Below, one piece after another: positions 1-8,969 of a stretch of 33,920 bases of DNA; position 1 is the first letter of the stretch; the number at the start of each line of letters is the position of its first letter. Source of the DNA: Blattamonas nauphoetae (Eukaryota > Preaxostyla > Oxymonadida). Under the pieces are notes generated by a model. It saw only the letters and a program-made list of their open reading frames with translations. It was not told the origin of the DNA and did no database searches. Both the position numbers and the translations under genes were made by a program. The DNA is taken from the NCBI GenBank assembly GCA_033064195.1, contig JARBJD010000554.1:1-33920 (forward strand), given 5' to 3'.

Positions 1-339
1 CGAATGGAAGATATCGTTGGTTCGGCAGTTTTGGATCCCAATCTTTTTGTGAATTGTTTCTGTGCATTAGGCTTCCAGCTTCACAAGGAACACATGTGAC
101 GACGCCATACTTGTGGGCGATGTATGTAGGTTGTTTCTTACTCCCAACGTCGAATGTTGAGTTCGCTATATGTGCCATCACAGACGCAAAATCTGACACT
201 TCTCGTTTCGTCTTTTGGGCTTGATGATTTCACCTGTGGATTCATACCGCTTCTGAGCAACAATAGGAGATCCAAAGCCGTCAAGGATGTTTTTCTCGGA
301 ATCAAGGGTTTCTGTTTATTTTCTGTCATGAAACAGCTT
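1..339. other. Unassigned left flank
   Basis: Only short frames occur here (a 63-codon minus-strand frame at 138-329 and a 69-codon plus-strand frame at 154-363). Neither shows a recognisable motif, and they overlap each other, so at most one could be real. I see no RNA gene or repeat. Confidence 0.3.
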
Positions 340-798
340 CTAAAGTGTGATCAATCTGTATAGGGGTGCCACTAATAAATTGCGTTTCCAGGCAGGTCCC
401 CAAATGCATAATTCATCCGTTTTTGCTTTTCTCAAATTGTACACAATTAGAAGGTGCTGGGTAATAAAATCCACTGAAAACAAAATGAAGGTGTGACAAA
501 AGTGTTCTGACATTGATAAACTGGAATCTGGACGGATTAAAGCTGAGTATTTCATTCCATATTCAACATAACCTGATGAGGGATGATTGTTGCAACCAAA
601 ATCATCGATGTGATATCGGTTCCATTCCACCATATTGTGAACTCGTGGCCGATCATACCTGTCGGTATATCTGAACCGCATCATTTTCTGGATAATCCTG
701 GGAAATATATCAAAGAAACAATGAAATAGGACACATCTGGACGTCAAATTTTGATCGGCATGGCTGTTGAAATTGTTGGGTGTCGACTGCACATTCAT
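340..798 (-). CDS. Hypothetical frame, possibly part of a host gene
   Basis: This 152-codon minus-strand frame has a non-repetitive composition (for example a stretch reading VEWNRYHIDDFGCNNHP) and looks more like real coding sequence than a shadow, since no better frame lies opposite. A second minus-strand frame at 710-928 overlaps its start and could be an upstream piece of the same gene, separated by a splice or a frameshift. I recognise no domain in either. The start used is not certain, because the first codon may be a non-ATG start. The flank is unlike the GC-rich host gene at the right end of the window, so it may equally be decayed repeat sequence. Confidence 0.25.
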   Translation of the reverse strand: MNVQSTPNNFNSHADQNLTSRCVLFHCFFDIFPRIIQKMMRFRYTDRYDRPRVHNMVEWNRYHIDDFGCNNHPSSGYVEYGMKYSALIRPDSSLSMSEHFCHTFILFSVDFITQHLLIVYNLRKAKTDELCIWGPAWKRNLLVAPLYRLITL

Positions 799-1067
799 GA
801 TGTTCTGCTATACGTTGCAGTGTCGGAAAGAAAAATGCCGCACTTTCAGTTGAATATGACCTTGATGGTTTCTGGAATTTATTTCTGAGAGACATGAGTA
901 TTGTTTGAAAAATCAGAGAATGGAGCAAAAGTCAAAATAACTTCGTAGATAACATATTGAGAGATATCCTTGATTGATGATCAGTGGGGACAGGTTGCTG
1001 ACGCAAAACACGATGCACCGGAGGGAGAATGACGTGATATTCAGGTGTTGGAAACTAGATTTTCATT

Positions 1068-2108
1068 TTGGGCCAGATCGGGATGGTCAAACATCAAAAC
1101 GAATCCAAAATCGCACTCCACATTCTCAGCAGCTACAGAAGAGGCCTCACAACGAAACAATGCCTTGAAGAAGGAGAACTCTCTTCGGTCCTTCCGGACC
1201 GAAACGGCGGAACATTCAGTTACTTTACAAACAATTTCGACGAGGAAACGTAAATATTGACGTGAAATCTCCTACAGGCAGACCACGAAACATGCAGCTT
1301 CGTCAACGACTTCGAGAAGTTATAGAAACGAACAAAAGAAGCTCACTCAAAATTGCATCAACTGCTGAGTGCCACCGTACAACAGCAAAGAAGATACTGA
1401 CTAAGGAGCTTGGTTTCGCTGGCGGAGGGGTGAAAAAAATTCCACACACTCTCCTCCACAAAACAAAGTCGACAGAGTCAATTTGTGCCAAGAGTCTCCT
1501 CAAAAGCTAAAAAATGCGATGAAACAGACTTTCTCAACGTGTACACCGGAGACGAGAGTTGGTTTTACCTGGACTATGCAACAAGTGGACTTTGGACACA
1601 GGATGGCGATGAAATCCCCAAATTCAATCGAAATCTCATTACCAAACAAAGTTCATGATTACTATCTTTTTGGCGTTCTATATACTCCTGTACTCGATAT
1701 CCTACCGCAAAACGCGACAATTGACGCTGCATATTTCCGAGATAGGATTCTTCGACCGATGGACCAATATTTACGCAGTCTCGATTTCTCCGACCCACCA
1801 TTTCTGATTCATTACGATAATGCGCCCGCGCACAAAGCCAGGACAGTTACACAGTACCTAGAAGACAATCGAAATTACATCAACCTTCCACATCCTCCTA
1901 CTCACCGGATTTGAGTCCGTGTGATTTCGCGCTATTTTCCCAAATTAAGGCCGCACTCAGAGATCAACAACTCCAGAATAGTGATCAATTATACAACGCC
2001 GTCAACCAATTCATGAAAGAGTGGACATGGGAGAAGCGGGTAGATGTCTTTGAGAGTTGGATTCGGAGATGTAGACACGTGATTAGAAGAGGGCGAATAC
2101 TACGATAA
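1068..2108 (+). mobile_element. Decayed mariner-type (Tc1/mariner, DDD) transposase
   Basis: Read through its frames, the segment carries the parts of a mariner transposase in order. First comes an N-terminal helix-turn-helix region (about 1068-1253), then a GRPR linker near 1275 followed by a second helix-turn-helix. The first catalytic aspartate lies in TGDESWFYLD (1545-1574), the second in HYDNAPAH (1810-1833) and the third in SPDLSPCDF (1902-1928). The spacing from the second to the third aspartate is about 34-35 residues, as in mariner DD34D enzymes. The C-terminal part runs to the stop near 2108. The reading frame changes at least four times (around 1255, 1505, 1650 and 1900), so no active enzyme is made. 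I could not find convincing terminal inverted repeats or a TA duplication, so the outer ends are not fixed. Confidence 0.85.
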
Positions 2109-2280
2109 AGGCCTTTTTGTTTCTTTTTCACAACTTCTCCTTCCTCAACACATTAGAACCCGAAGATCTAAACGATGACTCATCAGAGGAGCTCTCTTGC
2201 CAGCCGCTCCTCACAAACCTTAGCTCCCACTTCGTTGAGATAAGGTCCGTGAAGTGTGGGTTCCAGGTCCCTGATCACAA
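2109..2280. other. Spacer between mariner remains and retroelement
   Basis: No supported gene. A short plus-strand frame at 2117-2308 has no recognisable motif. The 3' end of the mariner copy and the 5' end of the retroelement probably lie in here, but neither boundary shows clear repeats. Confidence 0.4.
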
Positions 2281-3330
2281 ATGGATTCTACAACCTCCGA
2301 TCTTTTAGTCCCTCCAGAACCTCCCACATATCCTCCAATACCGCGTGAGGTTATTACGATGATTTCCGAAGGCCTTCGTCTCGAACATGAAGACGCTGTG
2401 AATCGTTTTTCACTCGACAGCTCCTCACCTCCTAATCGAGTTGCATCATCAGCAACACAGTCCATGCAATCAATTGGATCACAAGCTTCGACTCAAACTG
2501 AACTGCCTATCACCAAAGTTCAAAGGCAACATTCAACAGTCACATCTTCGTCAGATGAAGATTCTTCAAGTTCATTGGACTCGACCAATGACGAAAGAAG
2601 GTCAACAAAATACCGACGAAAGAATAGGAAGAGGAGTTGCAAGAAGGGTAGGAATAAGCATAACTCCCACCGATCCCATAGCAACCATCGTCGTTCCCGA
2701 CGAGCACAGGATACCCGGGAAATGAAGAAAAAGCATCTGAAATCACGTCAAAGAAGCAGAAAAACTAGAAGTAGCGATAGCGACTCCTCATTTTCATCAT
2801 CCAGCGGCAGTATCGGCACCTCGTCTTCGGGAGAGGATCAAGATGATCTCCCGAGATTTTTCAAGAGGATTCTCAAGAAAAAGCTCCCAAGGTTCAAAGG
2901 AGATTGGACAAAGACAGTCCTCACACCGCTTCAGCGAGAGGAACTCTTGACAGAGACGAGAAGATTCCAAACCGTTTTGGGTATACAAATGCAGTTCGCA
3001 GACACGCCCGAGTCTCATGACAAGCTCCAGCACATCCAAGACCAACTTCTTCGGATGTCAGCACAATCAAGTTTGGTAACTGTTGCGTTACTTGGGCAGG
3101 TTTATCATGAGATCCACCAGTTGGACCCGTCCTTCGCTTTCCTCCCAAGAATCATTGACGCAATGGTGAGTGCAGCCGACGCAGCGACTAGAGCGCATCA
3201 CACGCGCTTCCTATCAACTAAAATTGGTTGGAGATGGCGGACAAGATGGGCATTTCTCAACCGGCCTCAGTGGACTCAAGCCTCCTCACAAGCTCGCAAC
3301 AATCAACGTCGTCAACACGTTCAGACTTAG
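2281..3330 (+). pseudogene. Gag-like frame of the DIRS-like remnant
   Basis: This 349-codon frame starts MDSTTSDLLVPPEPP. Residues about 80-190 are extremely rich in serine, arginine and lysine (many RRS, SHRSHS and SDSDSS runs), like a nucleic-acid-binding or SR-type tail. Residues about 195-320 form a helix-rich block (LPRFFKRIL, LTPLQREELL, a run around LLGQVYHEIHQLDPSFAFLPRI). A charged low-complexity part plus a helical block directly upstream of a reverse transcriptase is how Gag-like proteins of DIRS elements are placed. I cannot prove homology from the sequence alone. The product would coat the element RNA. Confidence 0.45.
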
Positions 3331-3504
3331 AAGTAGCACTAGAAAGAATAGTTCCGACCATTGTCGCTCAATTGAAGTCTCAGATGCATTTCTCCCCCAA
3401 GGGGGGGCGGAACCGGCCCTCCAAATATCCCGGTTCAGACTTCAATCGCCGAAGGTAGAACAACCAACGATTATTACAGGACGTCTTTTGATGGAGCTGC
3501 ACGC

Positions 3505-4059
3505 GTGGGAGAAGATCGGAGGAAAATCAATCATCACCACAGGAGCAGTGTGGGCGTGGAGGAGCCCCGAGTCCTCGTCAATATTGCAAACACTCGCGCC
3601 AGCGCTCCCTTTACAGGCACACCAGCGATGATCCAAGAGTACCAGACACTCCTGGAGGAAGAGATCAGAATTGGCGCGGTCAGCCGAATTCAACCAAATC
3701 AAGCAAAGTTGATCCTCCCAACTTTCCTAGTGCAGAAGAAAGGTGGAAAGTTCCGAAAAGTATTGAATGCAACCCGACTCAACCAACAGATCATCTCAGA
3801 ACACTTCAAAATGGAAAACTTACAAACATCACTCGACTTGATCTCGGAGGAGTCTGGCTCACAACAATGGATATTCATTCGGCATACCTCCATGTACAAC
3901 TATCCCCACCTCTTCGACCCTTTCTCTGTTTCAGGTTCAGGGAGAGATATTCCAGTTCAATGCTCTCCCTTCGGATTATCGACAGCACCTCGGACCTTTT
4001 CGGAAATTATGAAAGTAGCGGTGAAATCTCTCCGAGAGCAGTTCCAGATCGCGATTGTA
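3505..4059 (+). pseudogene. Reverse transcriptase remnant, DIRS type
   Basis: Visible reverse-transcriptase motifs are a template-grip segment (LPTFLVQKKGGKFRKVLNATR), the HFKMENL segment that follows it in DIRS enzymes, a catalytic-loop segment MDIHSAYLHV (motif A, with its aspartate), a FRFRE strand, and PFGLSTAPRTFSEIMK (motif B). The sequence ends just before the expected YLDD-type motif C because the Polinton begins there. The copy is broken. Such an enzyme would copy element RNA into DNA. The family call rests on the SAYLHV and PFGLSTAP wording, shared by DIRS elements and pararetroviruses. Confidence 0.65.
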
Positions 4060-4125
4060 AGTAGTGTATAGAACGAATTGGGAACCACGTTGGTATAGAC
4101 GGTACTACTGGGCAAAATCATCGTG

Positions 4126-4145
4126 CCGATTGACACAACAATCGG
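4126..4145. promoter_or_regulatory. Subterminal hairpin in the left TIR
   Basis: CCGATTG and CAATCGG form a perfect 7-bp stem around a 6-base loop, 66 bases from the element tip. The identical structure occurs in the right arm at 30737-30756. The position near the end suggests a role in recognising the termini during replication or integration; this is inference. Confidence 0.4.
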
Positions 4146-4925
4146 TGTGATCATTCTGTTGTTCTTTCAAAGCAATTTGACATTCCCAGAAACCCCAATT
4201 GAACCATCAGCAATTATTTGAGAGGTCCACCTGACCTTCAAATGCTCAGAAACGATTTGAATGATTCCGAACGTTGTTTGAATTGATTCTTGTCAACAAT
4301 GAGATCAAAAAATGTTCTGGTCAACATCGATTTTTCAAGTGTTTTCCATTTTTAACACAAATCCATTGAAACCAACAGTTGAAGCACTTCAAAAAATTCT
4401 GAAAACAATTCTACAATCTCGGGGACACTGTCGGTCGTCGATCAAAACAGGCCCGATGAAAATCGGTTGGGAATTCGTGGCGCTACGTACCGTTCTGTGG
4501 TCCAAAATAGGTCGAAAAAGTCGATGCTCATATTTTGCTACTATGATCCGCTATATCTCTAAAACATATTTTTATGACTCCACATAATTAGTTCATCATT
4601 TTGAATGGGGAAATTTTCGCGAAAAAACACTTTCGAAAAAAAAGTTTGATCCGACCCACCATGATTTTTTCGAATTTTTCCGAATTTTAGAAAAACGGTA
4701 TTCGCTTTCTCTGTTATCATGTTCAGGTCAGCTTTCATCGTCTAATGACGATCTTGCACTTCAAAACGCTCGGAAACGCCCTTTGGCGCATCTCCGAATG
4801 TTCACTTTCATGTTCATCACTTTCACACTTTTTCATGAATTTTTTGGTTTTCGCTGTTTTCGCTTCAATCACTTCATATTTCAAGCATTTTAACGAACAT
4901 AAGTCGTCCCCGCACGGCTTGTGTT

Positions 4926-4934
4926 CTTATATAG
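4926..4934 (-). promoter_or_regulatory. Outward-facing TATA-like site, left TIR
   Basis: On the minus strand the sequence reads CTATATAAG, a canonical TATA-box form, pointing toward the left tip. The same site is in the right arm. No convincing coding frame follows within the TIR, so any transcript would be non-coding or would read into flanking DNA. Promoter activity is inferred from the motif alone. Confidence 0.3.
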
Positions 4935-5789
4935 TGTTTTTTGCACACACCTTTTTCACGTCACATTTTCACACTACTTTTCCTCACATCACTTTTTTCT
5001 CGAATTAACACCTATCGCCCTTCCGTTCTCACCATTCGAGAAGGCTGTGGCTGAATTTTCAGAATTTTTGGTTCATTAGTTCTTTCAAAATTTCACTTTT
5101 TTGTCTTTTTTTCGTTCTTAACATTTCACTGTTTGTTTACGTTCCAATCACTTCAACGTCTTTCTTCTTTCATTTCACTCTTCCCGTTTTCACTTTCGTT
5201 CATTCATCGTTCCTTCTCATTTCACTGATTTCATGACGCTTTTTTCGGACCGTTGGTCCTCTTTGACACATCACAATGTTCAAGTTTTCATGAAAGATTT
5301 CGAAAAAGAAGGGTAAAAGAAGGTGAAACATGGTAAAATGAAGTGAGCAAGTACAATAGTGAACAGTGAAGTGGAGATCGTGATAACGACGTGAAATTTG
5401 ACGTGAATAGTGTAAACAGAGTCAATCTTCCCCTTTTCATTGCATTAAAAAACAGAAAAGATTGAAAAAATCGAGTGAAATGTTCAATGAGAGGTTCGAA
5501 GACGAAGATCTGAAGCCGACCGCGATCCGTCGGATCCTCGTGACAAGTAGGGAATATGAGGTAACAAAAATTAGTGTAATTGAGGAAAAGAAGGTTAAGG
5601 TGAAACAAACATGAGTGAAGTGAAACAAATGAATAAACAATGAAAAATGAGTACGGAGAAGTGACCAAAACATGAAATGAGAAGTAACGAAAATGAAGTG
5701 ACAAGACAAATAAAAACAGGTGAAACAAGAGTAAATAAAGAGGAAAATCAACGTGAAAAGTTCAATAACATCCCAAAATGCAAAGATAT

Positions 5790-6700
5790 GACGAAGGCAG
5801 AGATCGATCCTAAAAGGGGAAAAGAAAGATGATCATGAAAAATGATCAAATGACAAAAAGAGAAGAACAGAGGTATTTTTAAGAGAGAAGAGACAACATA
5901 CAATGAGACAGTGTGAAAGTTGTTGATCGGTTCAATACGGTATGATCTAGGAAAGAATAAGAGACGGAAATGATGAAAATGAAAGTGAAAAGCTGAAAGA
6001 AAGAAGAGAATAAGAACGAAATGATGACGAAGACGGAAAAGTGCAAAGATGTCGCGGCAATCTTGATCGAACCTAAAAAGTTGTAAAAAGAGGTGAAAGT
6101 GAGAAAACGAGAATCAAAACAAGTTGAAGAAAGAAAAGAAGAGAAGAAAGAAAGGTGTTTAAAGCGATAATCGGAAACATACAAGGTAAAAAACGATGCA
6201 ATCGATGATCTGTTCAATCTGAGAATACCTGAAGAAAAGAAGGAACAAAACATATGAAAATGGAAGAAAACAGAAGAAAGAAAGAAGAGAATGAGAGTGA
6301 CATACTCAATATTACTGGAAAGTTCCAAGTTGGAAAGATGACTGAGATCGAACCTAAAAAGAGGGGAAAAGAGGTGAATATGAAAAAATGGTGACAAGAG
6401 GAAGTGAAACAAAGAGAAGAAGAGAATAAAGAAGGATGTTGTGAACGATACTAAGCAACATACAATGTAAAAAGTTGGAGATGGATGGTTTGTTCACTAC
6501 GGTGACACCTGAAGAAGAATAAGAGAGAAAACACATGAAAACAGTTGAAAACAAAAGAATAAAGAAGAGAACAGTAATAAAATGACGAAGAAGACAAACA
6601 ACCACAGAGATGGAGTGTGATCAGGATCATGTCAAAAAAGTTGGTAAAAAGAGGTGAAATTGAAAAAATGAAACATACTGAGGTGATACTGACCATCGGA
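5790..6700. repeat. Purine-rich ~280-bp tandem repeats in the left TIR
   Basis: Landmarks recur at about 280-bp steps. GATCGA(A/T)CCTAAAA lies near 5800, 6063 and 6345, with a degenerate form near 6625. ACATACAA(T/G)G lies near 5895, 6177 and 6461. The plus strand is strongly A/G-rich throughout. Units are diverged from each other, and I see no coding potential beyond low-complexity frames. Confidence 0.75.
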
Positions 6701-6905
6701 TGGTTCCAAAACTCATAAAAGTAGAACGAAAGAAGGATTGTCGAATTCGGATCATTCCCCATATTTTGTCAGATTTCCTTGAAATCGCAAGGAAGGTGTT
6801 CTTGACATTGTCGGTTCTAGAATATGTTCGTAAAAATTAAAAAAAACTGATTGAACATAATTTCATTGTTTCCAAAATTGTTTTGACTTTTTTATTTTGT
6901 ATAAA

Positions 6906-7152
6906 ATGAACCCGAGAGAAAAGTTGATTGAATCAATGAAAAAAGAGAACTGTGAACTTGTTTCTGAGTATGTTCGGAGCACAGAACCAGTAATCTATGT
7001 TCATGAAGGTGTTGAGTGGAGGATAAAGCCAAAGTTGTAGAATCAAGGAAACCGACCACACATGTCACAACGTCGACACTACACTCAAACATTTGTGGAG
7101 AATGAACTGAGGAAGTACAACTGTGAGCTCGTTGGTGAGTACAAGCAAGTCC
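6906..7152 (+). pseudogene. Partial left-arm copy of the TIR-borne repeat protein gene
   Basis: It starts MNPREKLIESMKKENCELV and matches the first two thirds of the gene at 27638-27991. The match ends at the inner boundary of the TIR, so the 3' part is absent here. The same AT-rich block (TTTTTTATTTTGTATAAA) precedes the ATG as in the right copy. It is broken and presumably made by TIR extension or gene conversion that stopped inside the gene. Confidence 0.7.
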
Positions 7153-7623
7153 TAGTTCCTTCAGAGAAGAAGTTGGGGTGTTTTTGATCTTCACAAAATT
7201 AACGCTGATTTTTTTTTATTTGAATTTTTTATTTTGCATATGAAGAGTAGGTCCAGTTGGTACAAGTGTAAGACCTCGACGTAACGTTCCAAGATACTCA
7301 GGCTAAATGGTGCCCTCGTGACTGATTCGTAGAACGAATTGAAGGTTGGATTGGAGACGGATGATCGAAAGATTGTCCCCGGGGTTCATGTTGGCTTCAG
7401 ATTCTCTTCAGAGAATTTGACCGTAAATCATGCCCACCCAAGACTTATCCCTTCATGGAATTCGCTATTCTCTGTGAGAGCGTAGCAGTCATTGAGAAGG
7501 ATTGAGATAGATCGTCCCCAAAGGGGTATCGGGGTGTCCATAGGAAACTCACACGAACATGAACAGGAACTACTCAAAGGCTATTTTTGTCTTTTTTAAT
7601 TTCAATGAAAGAGCAAACAAAAA
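7153..7623. other. Spacer between left TIR and S74 gene
   Basis: No supported gene. Noted inside are a TAGAACGAATTG match (7330-7341) to the element tip and a CCCCAAAGGGGTATCGGGG-type local inverted sequence near 7517. The 3' part contains the A/T-rich run expected of the promoter for the following gene. Confidence 0.5.
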
Positions 7624-8544
7624 ATGAATCGACAAAAATACAATTCACAGATGATTGAGAAAATGATTGATCATAATCTTTCGACGATCACTGAGAATGC
7701 AGCAGTCATTCACACACTACAGACGGAGTTAGAAACGAATCAGGAAGAAGTCGACACACTCAAGAAGACGACAGAAGCACACAAGACTGCGATATCTTCA
7801 ATCCAAAACGTCGTTTCAACAAATGGATCAATCACGTGTTCAGCTGGTATTGCAACACCAGAAATTGGAGGATTGGTCAATGTGAATGGAGCGAAGTGGA
7901 ATATATCAGAGGGATCACTTCCAAAGTATCCTGGATCATATCCGGCTTCAACATTTAAGTCTGGCATTTCAATTTCACAATCGATTGCAGAAACTTCTGG
8001 AATTCAGTTCAATGGTGATGGAATAATTATGTGGTCACCGTGTGACTCACCAGCTTTGTATTACTACGATGAGGATACTGGTTCAGGAGTGTTTTCAATA
8101 TCATCAACTGGAAGTTTTTCTCAGCTTTCAGACAGAAGAGTCAAAAGGAATATTGTTCCATACCCTAATGTTCTTGAACAATTGAATAAAGTCGAAATTG
8201 TGCAGTATCAGTTCAACACATTCGACTCGAAGATCAGCAAAGTCACAAAGCAAATAGAGAATGAGACAGATGAAGAACACTTGAAGAATTGCAAAGAGAA
8301 ATGTGAATGCTTGAAGAAGGAAAGTGAGAAGAAACACATTGGTGTGATTGCACAACAGATCCAAGAGATATTCCCTGAAGTTGTGAATGATTCCAATCCA
8401 GATTGTCTTCAAGTTGATTATGCAGAACTCTCTTGCTTCTGTGTGAAAGCCATTCAGGAATTGTGCTCTATTGTTGGACAACAACAGACACTCATCAATG
8501 AACTGATCCAAAAATATAATACACTGATTAGTATTCCAACATGA
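7624..8544 (+). CDS. Spike/fibre-like protein with peptidase S74 self-cleaving chaperone domain
   Basis: 306 residues on the plus strand. Residues about 1-60 are polar and helical with heptad-like spacing (TLQTELETNQEEVDTLKK), probably a coiled coil. Residues about 65-165 are beta-rich, G/S/N-rich fibre-like sequence. From S169 the protein reads SDRRVKRNI, then YQFN, KKHIGVIAQQIQEIFPEVV (H238 onward) and VDYAELS, ending in a helix (CVKAIQELCSIVGQQQ). That is the intramolecular chaperone (S74) domain of phage tail spikes and of the MYRF transcription factor. The family trimerises its upstream fibre and cuts itself before the serine. S169 and K174 have the five-residue spacing of the known Ser-Lys dyad in MYRF. 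The insert between the two motif blocks is lysine/glutamate-rich. The gene overlaps the convergent minus-strand gene by 17 bp. An attachment-spike role is inferred. Confidence 0.8.
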   Translation: MNRQKYNSQMIEKMIDHNLSTITENAAVIHTLQTELETNQEEVDTLKKTTEAHKTAISSIQNVVSTNGSITCSAGIATPEIGGLVNVNGAKWNISEGSLPKYPGSYPASTFKSGISISQSIAETSGIQFNGDGIIMWSPCDSPALYYYDEDTGSGVFSISSTGSFSQLSDRRVKRNIVPYPNVLEQLNKVEIVQYQFNTFDSKISKVTKQIENETDEEHLKNCKEKCECLKKESEKKHIGVIAQQIQEIFPEVVNDSNPDCLQVDYAELSCFCVKAIQELCSIVGQQQTLINELIQKYNTLISIPT

Positions 8545-8938
8545 GATCAACCAGAAATTCATAATACTCTTTGATTATTTTTCCATTGATTGTCTCTGAT
8601 GTTTCCATCTCGATTGACTCACCAGAACTGTCTTTGAACCAGATCTTCACAATTGATTGTCGAGTAGTTAATTCCCACTTCTTTCGCTTCGCAATCTGTT
8701 CATTGCAGAAAGCAACATTTGAATCATTGAATGCATCAGTCTGGATCCAATCACCATGGATTGTTATGTGCTGCGGTACATCTTTTGAAATGACTGTCGA
8801 TGCATCACTAATCTCTTCTTTCACATGGATGAGTTTGCAGTCAAGAAAGTAGATGTATTTTTGTTTTCTTGAATTTGTAAAATCAGGAGGGAGTTGAGCA
8901 GTGTGAGAATTCTGAATTGAGAAGTAACGCTTGACCAT
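8528..8938 (-). CDS. Unknown Polinton protein, 136 residues
   Basis: The frame starts MVKRYFSIQNSHTAQLPPDF. It appears soluble, with alternating beta-like segments (IYFLDCKLIHV, HITIHGDWIQ, SIVKIWFKD) and no membrane segment. A minor structural (single jelly-roll) protein is possible in size and strand content, but I see no diagnostic motif. Its start is preceded by TTTTATTTTTGTAGAAA, the motif shared by the other element genes. Its 3' end overlaps that of the S74 gene, and the capsid-like gene lies 31 bp upstream on the same strand. Confidence 0.6.
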   Translation of the reverse strand: MVKRYFSIQNSHTAQLPPDFTNSRKQKYIYFLDCKLIHVKEEISDASTVISKDVPQHITIHGDWIQTDAFNDSNVAFCNEQIAKRKKWELTTRQSIVKIWFKDSSGESIEMETSETINGKIIKEYYEFLVDLMLEY

Positions 8939-8969
8939 TTGTGATTTCTACAAAAATAAAATATTCAAT

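Larger units (their letters stand above)
2281..4059 (+). mobile_element. DIRS-like retroelement remnant (fossil), cut by the Polinton end
   Basis: A Gag-like frame is followed by a reverse-transcriptase-like region, both on the plus strand. The reverse transcriptase has the wording typical of DIRS/Ngaro-type tyrosine-recombinase retrotransposons (FLVQKKGGKFR, HFKMENL, SAYLHV, PFGLSTAPRTF) rather than the usual gypsy or copia forms. The copy is broken, with a small number of breaks, and stops abruptly at the first base of the Polinton terminal repeat. No RNase H, tyrosine recombinase or terminal repeats are visible, so only the 5' half is present. The matching 3' half is not on the other side of the Polinton. 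A pararetrovirus-like source is a less likely alternative. Confidence 0.6.
4060..7152 (+). repeat. Left terminal inverted repeat of the Polinton
   Basis: It is the inverted counterpart of 27744-30822. Reading inward it holds the tip (AGTAGTGTATAGAAC) with a small perfect hairpin, an AT-rich segment with an outward-facing TATA-like site, a highly conserved segment around 5280-5700, a block of ~280-bp purine-rich tandem repeats, and a partial copy of the TIR-borne gene. The match to the right arm ends after GTGAGTACAAGCAAGTCCT at 7152. The longest open frames (for example 4312-4587, 4745-5008 and the minus-strand frames over 5288-6762) are low-complexity F/S/L-rich or K/E-rich shadows and I do not treat them as genes. 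Confidence 0.9.

Noticed and set aside
4312-5008. Frames of 87-91 codons in the outer TIR as possible terminal-protein genes
   Set aside because: The two arms differ in ways that do not respect coding, and no start motif precedes them. Not supported as genes.
5288-6762. Several F/S/L-rich minus-strand frames of 80-177 codons in the left TIR
   Set aside because: They are translations of the purine-rich tandem repeats, change with the repeats between arms, and have no motif or start context; treated as low-complexity shadows.
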